NCBI GenBank assembly: GCA_020161365.1 | Contig: JAIUNU010000002.1 | Location: 310,001 to 374,000, forward strand | DNA length: 64,000 bases | Reading direction: 5' to 3' | Source of the DNA: Pseudomonadota bacterium | GTDB lineage: Bacteria > Pseudomonadota > Alphaproteobacteria > Caulobacterales > Caulobacteraceae | In this document: piece by piece, positions 1 to 9,930 of the stretch | How positions within the stretch are numbered: the first letter of the stretch is position 1 | How the letters are laid out: every line of letters starts with the position of its first letter | Made by a program: the position numbers and the translations under genes | The notes under the pieces: model-generated | Seen by the model: only the letters and a program-made list of their open reading frames with translations | The model's database searches: none | What the model was told of the DNA's origin: nothing

Positions 1-611
1 TGGACACCATCGTCGACGCCGCCCATGGCGTGGCCTGCCTGGACTTCCAGCTGGAGGACCTGGGCGCCGATTTCGTCGGCTGGTCGGTGCACAAATGGAC
101 CTCGGCGCCGCTGGGCACGGGCGCGATGTACGTTCGCAAGAGCCGCCTGCCCGATATCGACATCGCCTTCGAGAACCGCAACTTTCCGGACGACGACATC
201 AATACTCGCGTGCCGTCGGGCACGGTGAACTTCGCCGCGATCATGACCATCCCGACGGCGGTGGACTTCCACTTCGCGGTCGGCGGCGCGGCCAAGGAGC
301 GGCACATGCGGGGGCTGCGCGACCGGTGGGTTCAGGCGGTGAAGGACCTCGCCAATGTCGAGATCTGCGTTCCGGACGATCCGGCCCGCTACTGCGCGAT
401 CACCAGCTTTCGCCTGAAGGGCATGACCACCGACGAGGCCGCGCGTCGGGTGCAAAAGCGCCTCTTCGACGCGCATCGCGTTCACACCATCTGGCGAGGC
501 GGGGTCAGCAAGGCGCCGGTGATCCGGGTGACGCCGGGCCTGTTCAGCACGCCCGCCGACGTCGACGCCCTGGTCACGGCCCTGCGCGCCGAGCACGCCA
601 TGCTGCTGTAG
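1..611 (+). CDS. Class V aminotransferase, PLP-dependent (3' part only)
   Basis: The gene enters from the left edge; the frame runs from base 3 to the stop at 609-611 (about 202 residues). The stretch DAAHG followed by SVHKWTSAPLGTG is the pyridoxal-phosphate part of class V aminotransferases (cysteine desulfurase / isopenicillin N epimerase-like), with the Lys of HKW as probable Schiff-base residue. The rest is the small C-terminal domain. Proteins of this type act on amino-acid substrates by transamination, desulfuration or epimerisation; the substrate cannot be told from this part. A strong hairpin follows the stop. The start and N-terminal half lie outside the window. Confidence 0.85.
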   Translation, partial: DTIVDAAHGVACLDFQLEDLGADFVGWSVHKWTSAPLGTGAMYVRKSRLPDIDIAFENRNFPDDDINTRVPSGTVNFAAIMTIPTAVDFHFAVGGAAKERHMRGLRDRWVQAVKDLANVEICVPDDPARYCAITSFRLKGMTTDEAARRVQKRLFDAHRVHTIWRGGVSKAPVIRVTPGLFSTPADVDALVTALRAEHAMLL

Positions 612-651
612 ACGAAAACGGCCGCCGGATCGCTCCAGCGGCCGTCTCGTC
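611..651. terminator. Hairpin between convergent aminotransferase and csbD-like gene
   Basis: GACGA (611-615) pairs with TCGTC (647-651) and ACGGCCGC (618-625) with GCGGCCGT (638-645). It sits directly after the aminotransferase stop and just downstream of the minus-strand CsbD stop, so it could serve both genes. There is no long T-run, so termination strength is uncertain. Confidence 0.6.
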
Positions 652-667
652 AGTCATAGGCTGGCGT

Positions 668-850
668 TCAGTGCTTGATCGCGTCGCCGATCTTGTCCTG
701 CGCCTTGCCGACCTTGTTCTGGAGGTCGCCCTTGGCCTTCTGGACAGCGCCTTCGGCTTCCAGCTTCTCGTTGCCGGTGGCCTTGCCGACGGCTTCCTTG
801 GCCGCGCCCACGCCCTTGTCGATCGCGCCTTCGATACGATTGGTGCTCAT
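668..850 (-). CDS. CsbD-family stress-response protein
   Basis: A 60-residue, highly charged protein starting MSTNRIEGAIDKGVGAAKEA. The repeated pattern of Gly/Ala/Lys with KEAVGKATGN and KAKGDLQNKVGKAQDKIGD is typical of the CsbD family, whose members are small soluble proteins of about 60-70 residues induced by general stress. No enzymatic function is known for the family. The ATG at 850 opens the frame. It is followed by the hairpin at 611-651. Identification is by composition and motif order. Confidence 0.85.
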   Translation of the reverse strand: MSTNRIEGAIDKGVGAAKEAVGKATGNEKLEAEGAVQKAKGDLQNKVGKAQDKIGDAIKH

Positions 851-917
851 GACTCGCTCCTCTGCATTGCTGTTGTGCGTCGCGGAAGAAAACGAGGACG
901 GCGGGGTTAGGGTTCCG

Positions 918-1769
918 TCAGCGGTGGGCGCCGATCGCCGCGGCCGGCGTGGAGGCGGCGGCGATCTTGCTGGGCGTCGGTGGTGGGGACGCCGCAGGCG
1001 CCTGCGCCTGGATCACCGGACCGCCGGGCATCTGGTCGATCATCGCCAAGGTCTCGCGGATGAACTTGGCGTGGGTGACGATGCCGATTTCCAGGCGTTC
1101 GCCCGACAGTTCGACCTGCTGAGTCAGGACGCCGGCGATGAACTGCACGTCCTGGGCCTCGTTGGCGCCGGGGCGACGCCGCCCAGCCTGCGCCATGAAG
1201 ACCGGACCGCCCGAGTTCCCCGGGAACACCGCGAAGTCCAGCAGGAAGGTCGGGAAGTCGGCCGACGGGGTCAGCGGATACGAGGCGACTCGCCCGGAGC
1301 GCAGGATCGGAAAGCCGGCGGGATTGGCCGACAGCCCGCGCGGGAAGCCCAGGGCCATCATCTCGTCGCCGGGACCCAGGTTGAAGTCGCTGAAGGTGTC
1401 GTCCTTGGCCAGATAGTTCAGCGGGATCGCCGCGCGGACGAACTCCTGCGGGGCCTCGACCACCATGGCCGCGATGTCGCGCGTGGGGTGCTTGACCCAG
1501 AGGGGATGATCGCCGTTGCGGATCTGCAGGGCCTCGGGATCGTAGCGCCAGACACGATCGACGCTCTGGACGCGATAGCCGATCCTGGCGGTCACCGAGG
1601 GCATTCTTTCGAGAACATGCGCGGCGGTGATCAGGATCGTGCGCGGCTTGCCGTCCGGCGCGGTGTCGGCGATCAGGAAGCCGGTGCCCACGGTGCGAGA
1701 CCCGTCGGCCAACGGCTGTTCCAGCTGGACCGTCGCCTTGATCAGGTCGACGGACAGGTCCACCGGCAT
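918..1769 (-). CDS. Trypsin-like serine protease, apparently cytoplasmic
   Basis: A 283-residue protein with the chymotrypsin-fold triad: His in ITAAHVLER (about residue 50), a probable Asp in RDIAAMVV (about 95), and Ser in FPGNSGGPVF (about 165). This resembles the protease domain of HtrA-like enzymes but there is no PDZ domain. The N-terminus (MPVDLSVDLIKATVQLEQ) shows no signal peptide or membrane segment, which is unusual because most bacterial relatives are exported. The C-terminus is an Ala/Pro-rich tail of about 40 residues. It is divergent from the peptidase gene at 1898 with about 130 bases between. The substrate is unknown. Confidence 0.8.
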   Translation of the reverse strand: MPVDLSVDLIKATVQLEQPLADGSRTVGTGFLIADTAPDGKPRTILITAAHVLERMPSVTARIGYRVQSVDRVWRYDPEALQIRNGDHPLWVKHPTRDIAAMVVEAPQEFVRAAIPLNYLAKDDTFSDFNLGPGDEMMALGFPRGLSANPAGFPILRSGRVASYPLTPSADFPTFLLDFAVFPGNSGGPVFMAQAGRRRPGANEAQDVQFIAGVLTQQVELSGERLEIGIVTHAKFIRETLAMIDQMPGGPVIQAQAPAASPPPTPSKIAAASTPAAAIGAHR

Positions 1770-1897
1770 GTCGCCCCCCTTGTTACGCTACTACAGACTA
1801 GCCCGACGCTTGAGGGAGTTTGACCACAGCGCGGAGGCACCGCAAGTTGTCGTTCTGCCGCACGCGCTGCGTGCTCGACGGGACGGGGAATTCACGC

Positions 1898-4090
1898 ATG
1901 GATCGACGTCAGATGATGACGGGGGCCGCCGCGGCGCTTACGTCATCGACCACACTCTTGTCTGGAACAGCTTTCGGATCCCCCATGACCGCCGACAACG
2001 CCGCCCGTCCCACGCCGCCGGTGGCCAAGAAGATTCCGAAGACCATCACCCAGCTGGGCCGCACGCGCACCGACGACTACGCGTGGATGAAGGATGACAA
2101 CTGGCAGAAGGTCCTGCGCGACCCCGGCCTGATCAAGGCCGACGTCAAGGAGCACCTGACCCAGGAGAACGCCTACACCAAGGCCATGCTCGCCTCGACG
2201 GAAGGCCTGCAGGCGGCGATGTTCGAGGAGATGAAGGGCCGCATAAAGGAGGACGACGCCAGCGTCCCGGCCAAGGATGGTTCGTTCGAATACTACACCC
2301 GCTACGACAAGGGCGCGCAGCATCCGGTCCACGCCCGTAAACCGGTGGGCGGCGGCGCCGAACAGGTGCTGCTGGACGAAGAGCAGGAAGCCAAGGGCAA
2401 GGCCTTCTACCAGGTCGGCGCGGCCAGCCATTCGCCCGACCACAAGCTCTATGCCTGGGCCGTCGACGAGCAGGGCTCGGAGGTCTATCGCATCCACGTG
2501 AAGGACCTGGCGACCGGCGCGATGCTGGGTGAGGCGGTGGAAAGCACCACCGGCGACTTCTGCTTCTCGCCCGACGGCCAGTGGCTGTTCTGGACCTTCC
2601 GGGACGACAACGGCCGTCCGGCCAAGATCTATCGCCGCCCGGTCAAGGGCGCGGCCAAGGACGACGTCCTGATCTATGACGAGCCGGACGAAGGCTTCTT
2701 CATCGGCGTCGGCGTCGCCAGCTCCGAGAAGTACATCGTCATCTCCTGCGGCAATCAGGAGACCAGCGAGGCGCTGATCATCCCCGCCGCCGACCCGACC
2801 GCCAAGCCGGTGGTGTTCCACCCGCGCGAGGTGGGGCTGCGCTACGAGGTCGAGCACTGGAACGACCACTGGGTGATCCGCACCAACGCCGACGGCGCCG
2901 TCGACTGGAAGCTGGTCACCACGCCGGAGTCGGCGACCGGCAAGGCCCACTGGAAGGACTGGGTGGCCCACAAGCCGGGCCGCCTGATCTCGGGGACCAT
3001 GGCCTTCAAGAGCTGGTTCGTGCGCCTGGAGAAGGTCGACGCCCTCAACCGCGTCGTCGTCACGGCCAAGGACGGCGCCGAGCACGCCATCGCCTTCGAC
3101 GAGGCCGCCTACGCCCTGTCGCTGGAAGGCGGCTACGAGTACGACACCGACACGGTGCGCTTCGTCTACAATTCGATGACCACGCCGCGGCAGTGGTTCG
3201 ACTACGACATGGCCAAGCGCACGCGCACACTGCGCAAGACCCAGGAGATCCCCTCGGGCCACGATCCGTCGAAGTACGAGACCCGCCGCCTCAACGCCAA
3301 GGCCGCTGACGGCGCCGAGGTGCCGATCTTCGTGCTGATGAAGAAGGGAACCAAGCTGGACGGCACGGCGCCGCTGCTGCTGTACGGCTATGGCAGCTAC
3401 GGCATCTCGATGGAGCCCAGCTTCTCGATCCGCAACTTCAGCCTGGTGGACCGGGGCTGGATTTGGGCCACGGCCTGCCCGCGCGGCGGCTCGGAAAAGG
3501 GCTGGAGCTGGTTCCTGGACGGCAAGAAGTTCAAGAAGAAGAACACCTTCACCGACTTCATCGCCTGCGCCGAGCACCTGCATGCGGCCGGCTACGGCAA
3601 GCCCGCCAATACGGTGGCCTATGGCGGCTCGGCCGGCGGCCTCCTGATGGGCGCGATCACCAACATGCGGCCCGACCTCTTCGCCGGGATTATCGCGGCA
3701 GTGCCGTTCGTCGACGTGGTCAACACCATGAGCGACACGACCCTGCCCCTGACCCCGCCGGAGTGGCCCGAATGGGGCAACCCGCTGGAGGACAAGGACG
3801 CCTACGACTACATCGCCAGCTACAGCCCCTACGACAACATCGGACCCAAACCCTATCCGGCCATCCTGGCCACCGGCGGCCTGTCGGACCCGCGCGTCAC
3901 CTACTGGGAGCCCGAAAAGTGGGTCGCCAAGCTGCGGCCGGCCACCACCAGCGGAAATCCGGTGCTGCTGAAGATCAACATGGAGGCCGGACACGGCGGC
4001 GCCTCCGGTCGCTTCGACTTCCTCAAGGAAATCGCGCTGGACTACGCCTTCGCCGTCTGGGCCGTCGAGAAGGGTTGGACCCAGGCGTGA
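1898..4090 (+). CDS. ptrB: S9 family peptidase, oligopeptidase B-like
   Basis: Start chosen at ATG 1898 rather than the upstream in-frame start at 1820, because it gives MDRRQMMTGAAAAL, a twin-arginine-like signal, and has a purine-rich site (GGACGGGGA) before it. The 730-residue protein has a beta-propeller half, then an alpha/beta hydrolase half with nucleophile Ser in YGGSAGGLLMG (about residue 580), Asp in TGGLSDPRV (about 668) and His in EAGHGGASG (about 702). Oligopeptidase B cleaves short peptides after Arg or Lys; most members are cytoplasmic, so the Tat-like leader suggests an exported form. The stop overlaps the GTG of the next gene, indicating co-translation. Confidence 0.88.
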   Translation: MDRRQMMTGAAAALTSSTTLLSGTAFGSPMTADNAARPTPPVAKKIPKTITQLGRTRTDDYAWMKDDNWQKVLRDPGLIKADVKEHLTQENAYTKAMLASTEGLQAAMFEEMKGRIKEDDASVPAKDGSFEYYTRYDKGAQHPVHARKPVGGGAEQVLLDEEQEAKGKAFYQVGAASHSPDHKLYAWAVDEQGSEVYRIHVKDLATGAMLGEAVESTTGDFCFSPDGQWLFWTFRDDNGRPAKIYRRPVKGAAKDDVLIYDEPDEGFFIGVGVASSEKYIVISCGNQETSEALIIPAADPTAKPVVFHPREVGLRYEVEHWNDHWVIRTNADGAVDWKLVTTPESATGKAHWKDWVAHKPGRLISGTMAFKSWFVRLEKVDALNRVVVTAKDGAEHAIAFDEAAYALSLEGGYEYDTDTVRFVYNSMTTPRQWFDYDMAKRTRTLRKTQEIPSGHDPSKYETRRLNAKAADGAEVPIFVLMKKGTKLDGTAPLLLYGYGSYGISMEPSFSIRNFSLVDRGWIWATACPRGGSEKGWSWFLDGKKFKKKNTFTDFIACAEHLHAAGYGKPANTVAYGGSAGGLLMGAITNMRPDLFAGIIAAVPFVDVVNTMSDTTLPLTPPEWPEWGNPLEDKDAYDYIASYSPYDNIGPKPYPAILATGGLSDPRVTYWEPEKWVAKLRPATTSGNPVLLKINMEAGHGGASGRFDFLKEIALDYAFAVWAVEKGWTQA

Positions 4091-4638
4091 GCGTTGTGAT
4101 CCGGGCGTCGACTGACGCCGACCTGTCGGCCATCACGGCCATCTACGGCTGGAACGTGCTGAACGGCCTGGGCACCTTCGAGGAGATCCCGCCGGACGAG
4201 GCCGAGATGGCGCGTCGGCGTCGGGGTTTCCTTGATCGCGGCCTGCCCTATCTGGTCGCTGAACTGGACGGCAAGGTGGTAGGCTACTGCTATGCGGGCC
4301 CGTTCCGCCTGCGGGCGGCCTATCGCTACACCGTCGAGGACAGTGTCTATGTCGCGCCGGAAGCCGTCGGCGCCGGCGTCGGCAAGGCGCTGCTCACCGC
4401 GTTGATCGCCACCTGTGAAGGCTTGGGGCTGCGGCAAATGTGCGCAGTCATCGGCGACAGCGGCAACGCTGCGTCGATCGGACTCCACGCCGCACTCGGT
4501 TTTGAAAAGAAAGGGATTTTTCCCGATATGGGCCACAAGTTCGGCCGCTGGGTCGACCTTGTCTGGATGCAGCGGCCGCTGAACGGCGGCGGATCCACCC
4601 CGCCCGACGCCCCCGGAATGAGCTTGAGCGGGGTTTAG
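4087..4638 (+). CDS. GNAT acetyltransferase, phosphinothricin/methionine-sulfone acetyltransferase type
   Basis: A 183-residue protein beginning at GTG 4087, which overlaps the peptidase stop (GTGA); GTG 4096 is an alternative. It starts with IRASTDADLSAITAIY, has the acetyl-CoA motif APEAVGAGVGKALLTALI around residue 100, and HAALGFEKKGIF near the C-terminus, the usual order in Pat/Bar-like N-acetyltransferases. Family members acetylate glutamate analogues or methionine derivatives with acetyl-CoA in the cytoplasm. The last 25 residues (PLNGGGSTPPDAPG...) are extra and low in complexity. Confidence 0.85.
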   Translation: MSVVIRASTDADLSAITAIYGWNVLNGLGTFEEIPPDEAEMARRRRGFLDRGLPYLVAELDGKVVGYCYAGPFRLRAAYRYTVEDSVYVAPEAVGAGVGKALLTALIATCEGLGLRQMCAVIGDSGNAASIGLHAALGFEKKGIFPDMGHKFGRWVDLVWMQRPLNGGGSTPPDAPGMSLSGV

Positions 4639-4813
4639 GCGAACACCGTCACATCAGAGTTTAACCTGTCCATGCGCGTACTGTTCGCCGACTGGAGCAT
4701 CCACGGCCTGACGGAGTCGGACGTGCGTTCCAGCCATTCGTTTGACGCATTTTCCTTCGCGCGAACCCTGACCACTTCGCTCGAGAGATGCTCTAGCTGA
4801 TCGGGGTTCAGGC

Positions 4814-6637
<1,824 letters not shown>

Positions 6638-6692
6638 GGCCGGTCTGGCTCAGATAGAACCTCTGAACCAGAACAGATAAACAGCGCGCACG

Positions 6693-6721
6693 AAAAAGGG
6701 GGACGCCGCCACGCCCCCCTT
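6693..6721 (-). terminator. Intrinsic terminator of mucR
   Basis: AAGGGGG (6696-6702) pairs with CCCCCTT (6715-6721). Read on the minus strand the stem is followed by TTTTT (from 6693-6697), the classic form for the minus-strand gene ending at 6748. It can also cap the plus-strand kinase transcript. Confidence 0.7.
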
Positions 6722-6747
6722 CCCGTAACGTCGCAGGCCTGGGTCGA

Positions 6748-7182
6748 TCAGCCCTTGCGGCCGCGCGTGGTCTTGCCCTTGCGACCGCCCTGGCCCAGGC
6801 CCAGGGCCTTGGCCATCTGCGAGCGCGCTTCGCTGTAGGCGGGCGCGGTCGTCGGATAGTCGTTGGGCAGGCCCCACTTGGCCTTGTACTCGGCCACGGT
6901 CATGCCGTGGGTGGTCAGGTGGCGCTTCAGCGTCTTGTAGGGCTTGCCGTCCTCGAAGCTGATCAGCGCCTCAGGCGTGATGCTCTTGCGGATCTGAGCC
7001 GGCGTCGCCTTGGTGACGACCTCGACAGTCGGCGCCGGCGGCGAACCGATACCAGCCAGCGCGTCGTGCGTCGCCCGGATCAGCGCCGGAAGCTCGGACA
7101 CCGGCGTGGAGTTATTGGCCACATAGTTGGCGACGATTTCAGCGGTAAGCTCGATGAGGGTAGCTTTATCTTCCACGATCAT
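6748..7182 (-). CDS. mucR: MucR/Ros-family transcriptional regulator lacking the zinc cysteines
   Basis: ATG 7182 (MIVEDKATLIELTAEIV) gives a 144-residue protein, the usual length of the family; an upstream start at 7233 would add an unconserved tail. The DNA-binding core DGKPYKTLKRHLTTHGMT and AEYKAKWGLPNDYP...APAYSEARS are the Ros/MucR signature. The zinc-finger cysteines (CxxC in Ros) are replaced by S75 and D78, while H88 and H92 remain, so metal binding is doubtful. In Caulobacter, MucR1/2 repress G1-phase and CtrA-dependent promoters. A basic tail (GRKGKTTRGRKG) ends the protein. Confidence 0.9.
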   Translation of the reverse strand: MIVEDKATLIELTAEIVANYVANNSTPVSELPALIRATHDALAGIGSPPAPTVEVVTKATPAQIRKSITPEALISFEDGKPYKTLKRHLTTHGMTVAEYKAKWGLPNDYPTTAPAYSEARSQMAKALGLGQGGRKGKTTRGRKG

Positions 7183-7575
7183 AACTCCATTCCCCTTTGC
7201 GCCCGGCATTACACGGTAGCAACAGAAAAACAAGTAGTTTGAAACTGAGATTCGTGAAGTGCTGTAACAATTGCAGCGCTCTGATCATCGTCGATATCGC
7301 GGAAAATTCGAGCAATTAAGGCCGTCAACAACCAGCGATCACGCGCGCTACAACGTACTCAACCCTCAGAAGCGCCACCCCGCATCGCAACCACGATCTG
7401 GACTTGCTCCATATTGGCGTTAATCGATGAATACGGTCGCGCGATCACGGACCCAAGAGCGCTGCGCGCCTGACCCGCTAGCGCAGGTCGTTTCTCGCAT
7501 GAGGCGGAACAGGCCAGCCGACCGAAGCCGGAGCCCCCAAGAGGGCGGCTTGCATCGCTAAGCATCTGAAAGGAT
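7183..7575. other. Non-coding gap upstream of mucR
   Basis: About 390 bases between mucR and tRNA-Gln. It is less GC-rich than the surroundings (for example 7220-7330), as expected for a promoter region bound by MucR or other xenogeneic-silencer-like proteins. Short open frames here (such as 7359-7565 minus) show no family resemblance. No convincing -35/-10 pair was picked out. Confidence 0.4.
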
Positions 7576-7649
7576 TGGCTGGGGAACTAGGACTCGAACC
7601 TAGAATGACGGTACCAAAAACCGCAGTGTTACCATTACACCATTCCCCA
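7576..7649 (-). tRNA. tRNA-Gln (anticodon TTG)
   Basis: On the minus strand the sequence starts TGGGGAATGG and ends TTCCCCA-G-CCA, giving a 7-bp acceptor stem and an encoded CCA. The anticodon arm GCGGT-TTTTGGT-ACCGT presents TTG. The T-arm contains GGTTCGAGTCC. Length is 74 including CCA. Confidence 0.95.
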
Positions 7650-7771
7650 GCAGGAACGGCGAGACCCGTCAGGGCCCGGCGAGGCGGTGGAGATAGCTCA
7701 CGACTCGGATGGATGCAACAGGCCATTTCAGAACTTTTTTCGGGTTGTCACATGTCCGCGAAAAAAGGCGC

Positions 7772-7800
7772 TTGCGCCCTCCGGAACACCCACCTATAAG
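7772..7800 (+). promoter_or_regulatory. Housekeeping sigma promoter for tRNA-Pro
   Basis: TTGCGC (7772-7777) and CTATAAG (7794-7800) are separated so that the -35 to TATAAG spacer is 17 bases, close to the alphaproteobacterial housekeeping consensus. The tRNA begins 15 bases after the -10 box, fitting a short leader. Confidence 0.6.
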
Positions 7801-7814
7801 GCCGGCCTCCAAGT

Positions 7815-7891
7815 CGGAGTGTGGCTCAGTCTGGTAGAGCACTGCGTTCGGGACGCAGGGGTCGCAGGTTCAAATCCTGCCACTCCGACCA
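7815..7891 (+). tRNA. tRNA-Pro (anticodon CGG)
   Basis: The acceptor stem CGGAGTG (7815-7821) pairs with CACTCCG (7881-7887), followed by A-CCA. The anticodon arm CTGCG-TTCGGGA-CGCAG shows CGG, and the T-arm holds GGTTCAAATCC. Length is 77 including CCA. A weak hairpin CCCGCC/GGCGGG (7899-7917) lies just downstream. Confidence 0.96.
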
Positions 7892-8064
7892 CTTTCTCCC
7901 CGCCAGCCAGAGGCGGGAAACCCTCGGAAAACCAAGCCTTTGAGCGCCTCGCGCGCCGCGCTTGGGGATTCCCACAGCAAAACCCGCTCACGTTGCGCGC
8001 TCTTCATTTGGTCGCAACCCGAACACCGGTTAGCTTGTCGCTGATTTCGTCATCAGGACCTCCG

Positions 8065-9849
8065 ATGAAGCAGTTCTTCCTGACCGTCGCCGGCGTGTTC
8101 GTCGGCCTTCTCCTGTTCGTCGTCGGCGTTCCCTTCCTGCTGATCGCCATGGCCGCCGGCGCCGCCCGCCCGGCGCCCGTGCCCGCCCATGCGGTGCTGC
8201 AGCTGGACCTTCGCGGCGGTCTCTCGGACCAGGAGCCCAAGAGCCCGTTCGCGGCGTTCGGCGCCAGCGGCGGGTCGGTGATCTCGGTCATCGAAACCCT
8301 GCGTCGCGCCGAGAAGGACGACAAGGTCAAGGCGATCCTGGTGCGCCTGCCCGAGGGCGGCGTCGCCCCGGCCGCGGCCGACGAGCTGCGCCTGGCCTTC
8401 AAGCATTTCCGCGAGGTCGGCAAGAAGCCGATCTACGCCCACAGCCAGGGCCTCTATCCCTCCGGCATGGTCACCTCGACCTACATGCTGGGCGCGGCGA
8501 CCAGCGAGTTCTGGATGCAGCCCGACAGCAGTTTCCAGGCCGTGGGCATTTCCTCGGAGTCGATGTTCTTCAAGCGCTTCTTCGACAAGTACGGCGTCAA
8601 GGCCGAGTACGAGCAGCGCTATGAGTACAAGAACGCGGTCAATCCTTATCTCTACAGCGACTATACGCCCGCCCACCGGGAATCGACCCTGTCTTGGATG
8701 GGCTCGGTCTATCGCACGGCCCTGACCAGCGCCGCCGCCGACCGCAAGCGCGAGCCGGCCGAACTGGTCAAGGTGCTGGAGGCCGGCCCCTACATCGCCC
8801 AGGAAGCCCAGGCCAAGGGCCTGATCGACAAGGTCGGCCAGGTCAGCGACATCCAGGCCTTCGCGCTAGAGAAGGCCGGCAAGGGCGCCAAGCTGATCGA
8901 CTTCGACGACTACGCCTCGCGCTCCAAGCCGCCGGCGGCCAAGACCGGCGCCGCCATCGCCGTGATCGGCGCCGAAGGCGCGATCGTCACGGGCACGGAC
9001 AGCGGCGGCTCGCCCTTCGGCGGCGACAGCAACGTCTATTCCGACGACGTCGCCCAGGCCTTCCGCAACGCCACCGAGGACAAGGACGTCAAGGCGATCG
9101 TCTTCCGCGTCTCCTCGCCCGGCGGTTCGGACACGGCTTCGGAACAGATCCTGGCGGCCCTGAAGGCGGCCAAGAAGGCCGGCAAGCCGGTCGTGGTCAG
9201 CATGGGGACCTACGCGGCCTCGGGCGGCTACTGGATTTCCAGCCAGGCCGACTCGATCATCGCCCAGCCCTCGACCCTGACCGGCTCGATCGGCGTCTAT
9301 GGCGGCAAGTTCGCCATCGGCGACGCCTTGGCCCGCTTCGGCGTCGACACCAAGGACCTGCACGTCGGCGGCGACTATTCACAGGCCTTCGGTTCGGCCG
9401 AGGGCTTCACGCCCGAGCAGCGCGCCAAGTTCGCCGGCTGGATGGACCGGATCTACGCCGGCTTCATCACCCGCGTGGCCGAGGGCCGCAACCTGCCGCC
9501 CGCCAAGGTGCGCGAGATCGCCAAGGGCCGCGTCTGGACCGGCGAGCAGGCCAAGCAACTGGGCCTGGTCGACAGCCTGGGCGGTTACTACGAGGCGGTC
9601 GAAAAGGCCAAGACCCTGGCCAAGCTGAACGGCGACGTTCGCATCAAGCACATGCAGGGCGGCAAGTCGCCGTTCGAGGCCTTCGAGAAGTTCCTGGGCG
9701 TCTCGGAAACCTCGGCCAAGACCCTGGCCGCCGCCGCCTGGGTGCTGGGCGACCCGCGCTCGCAGGCCATCCTCGACGAAATGGCCAAGGCTCGCCTGCG
9801 CGCCGCCCCGGGCGGGGCGTCGGTGCTGGCGGATATGCCGGTGCGCTGA
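8065..9849 (+). CDS. sppA: Signal peptide peptidase SppA, 67K type
   Basis: ATG 8065 ([20 protein letters not shown]) has AGGACC before it and opens with one N-terminal membrane anchor, so the 594-residue enzyme should face the periplasm. Two ClpP-like domains are present as in E. coli SppA: the first carries the general-base Lys in [10 protein letters not shown] (about residue 192) and the second the nucleophile Ser in [10 protein letters not shown] (about 388). SppA tetramers degrade signal peptides left in the inner membrane. The start lies 170 bases after tRNA-Pro, and a strong hairpin follows the stop. Confidence 0.93.
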   Translation: MKQFFLTVAGVFVGLLLFVVGVPFLLIAMAAGAARPAPVPAHAVLQLDLRGGLSDQEPKSPFAAFGASGGSVISVIETLRRAEKDDKVKAILVRLPEGGVAPAAADELRLAFKHFREVGKKPIYAHSQGLYPSGMVTSTYMLGAATSEFWMQPDSSFQAVGISSESMFFKRFFDKYGVKAEYEQRYEYKNAVNPYLYSDYTPAHRESTLSWMGSVYRTALTSAAADRKREPAELVKVLEAGPYIAQEAQAKGLIDKVGQVSDIQAFALEKAGKGAKLIDFDDYASRSKPPAAKTGAAIAVIGAEGAIVTGTDSGGSPFGGDSNVYSDDVAQAFRNATEDKDVKAIVFRVSSPGGSDTASEQILAALKAAKKAGKPVVVSMGTYAASGGYWISSQADSIIAQPSTLTGSIGVYGGKFAIGDALARFGVDTKDLHVGGDYSQAFGSAEGFTPEQRAKFAGWMDRIYAGFITRVAEGRNLPPAKVREIAKGRVWTGEQAKQLGLVDSLGGYYEAVEKAKTLAKLNGDVRIKHMQGGKSPFEAFEKFLGVSETSAKTLAAAAWVLGDPRSQAILDEMAKARLRAAPGGASVLADMPVR

Positions 9850-9868
9850 GGCGGGCCTCTCCTCTAGA

Positions 9869-9903
9869 CGGCCGCCGCGCGCCGTGCGGCGGCCGCTTAT
9901 CGT
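9869..9903 (+). terminator. Terminator hairpin after sppA
   Basis: CGGCCGCCGC (9869-9878) pairs perfectly with GCGGCGGCCG (9886-9895) around a 7-base loop, followed by CTTATCGTTT. It sits 20 bases after the sppA stop. Confidence 0.7.
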
Positions 9904-9930
9904 TTCCTTGTCGCGATCTTGAGCTTCCGA

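Noticed and set aside
1943..3994. 683-residue minus-strand frame
   Set aside because: Antisense to the oligopeptidase B-like gene; low-complexity Gly/Arg/Val product without motifs.
7359..7565. 68-residue frame upstream of tRNA-Gln
   Set aside because: No start context and no family resemblance; lies in a promoter region.
7815..8064. tRNA-Pro as an integration site for a mobile island
   Set aside because: No repeated tRNA 3' end and no integrase in the following region; sppA follows directly.
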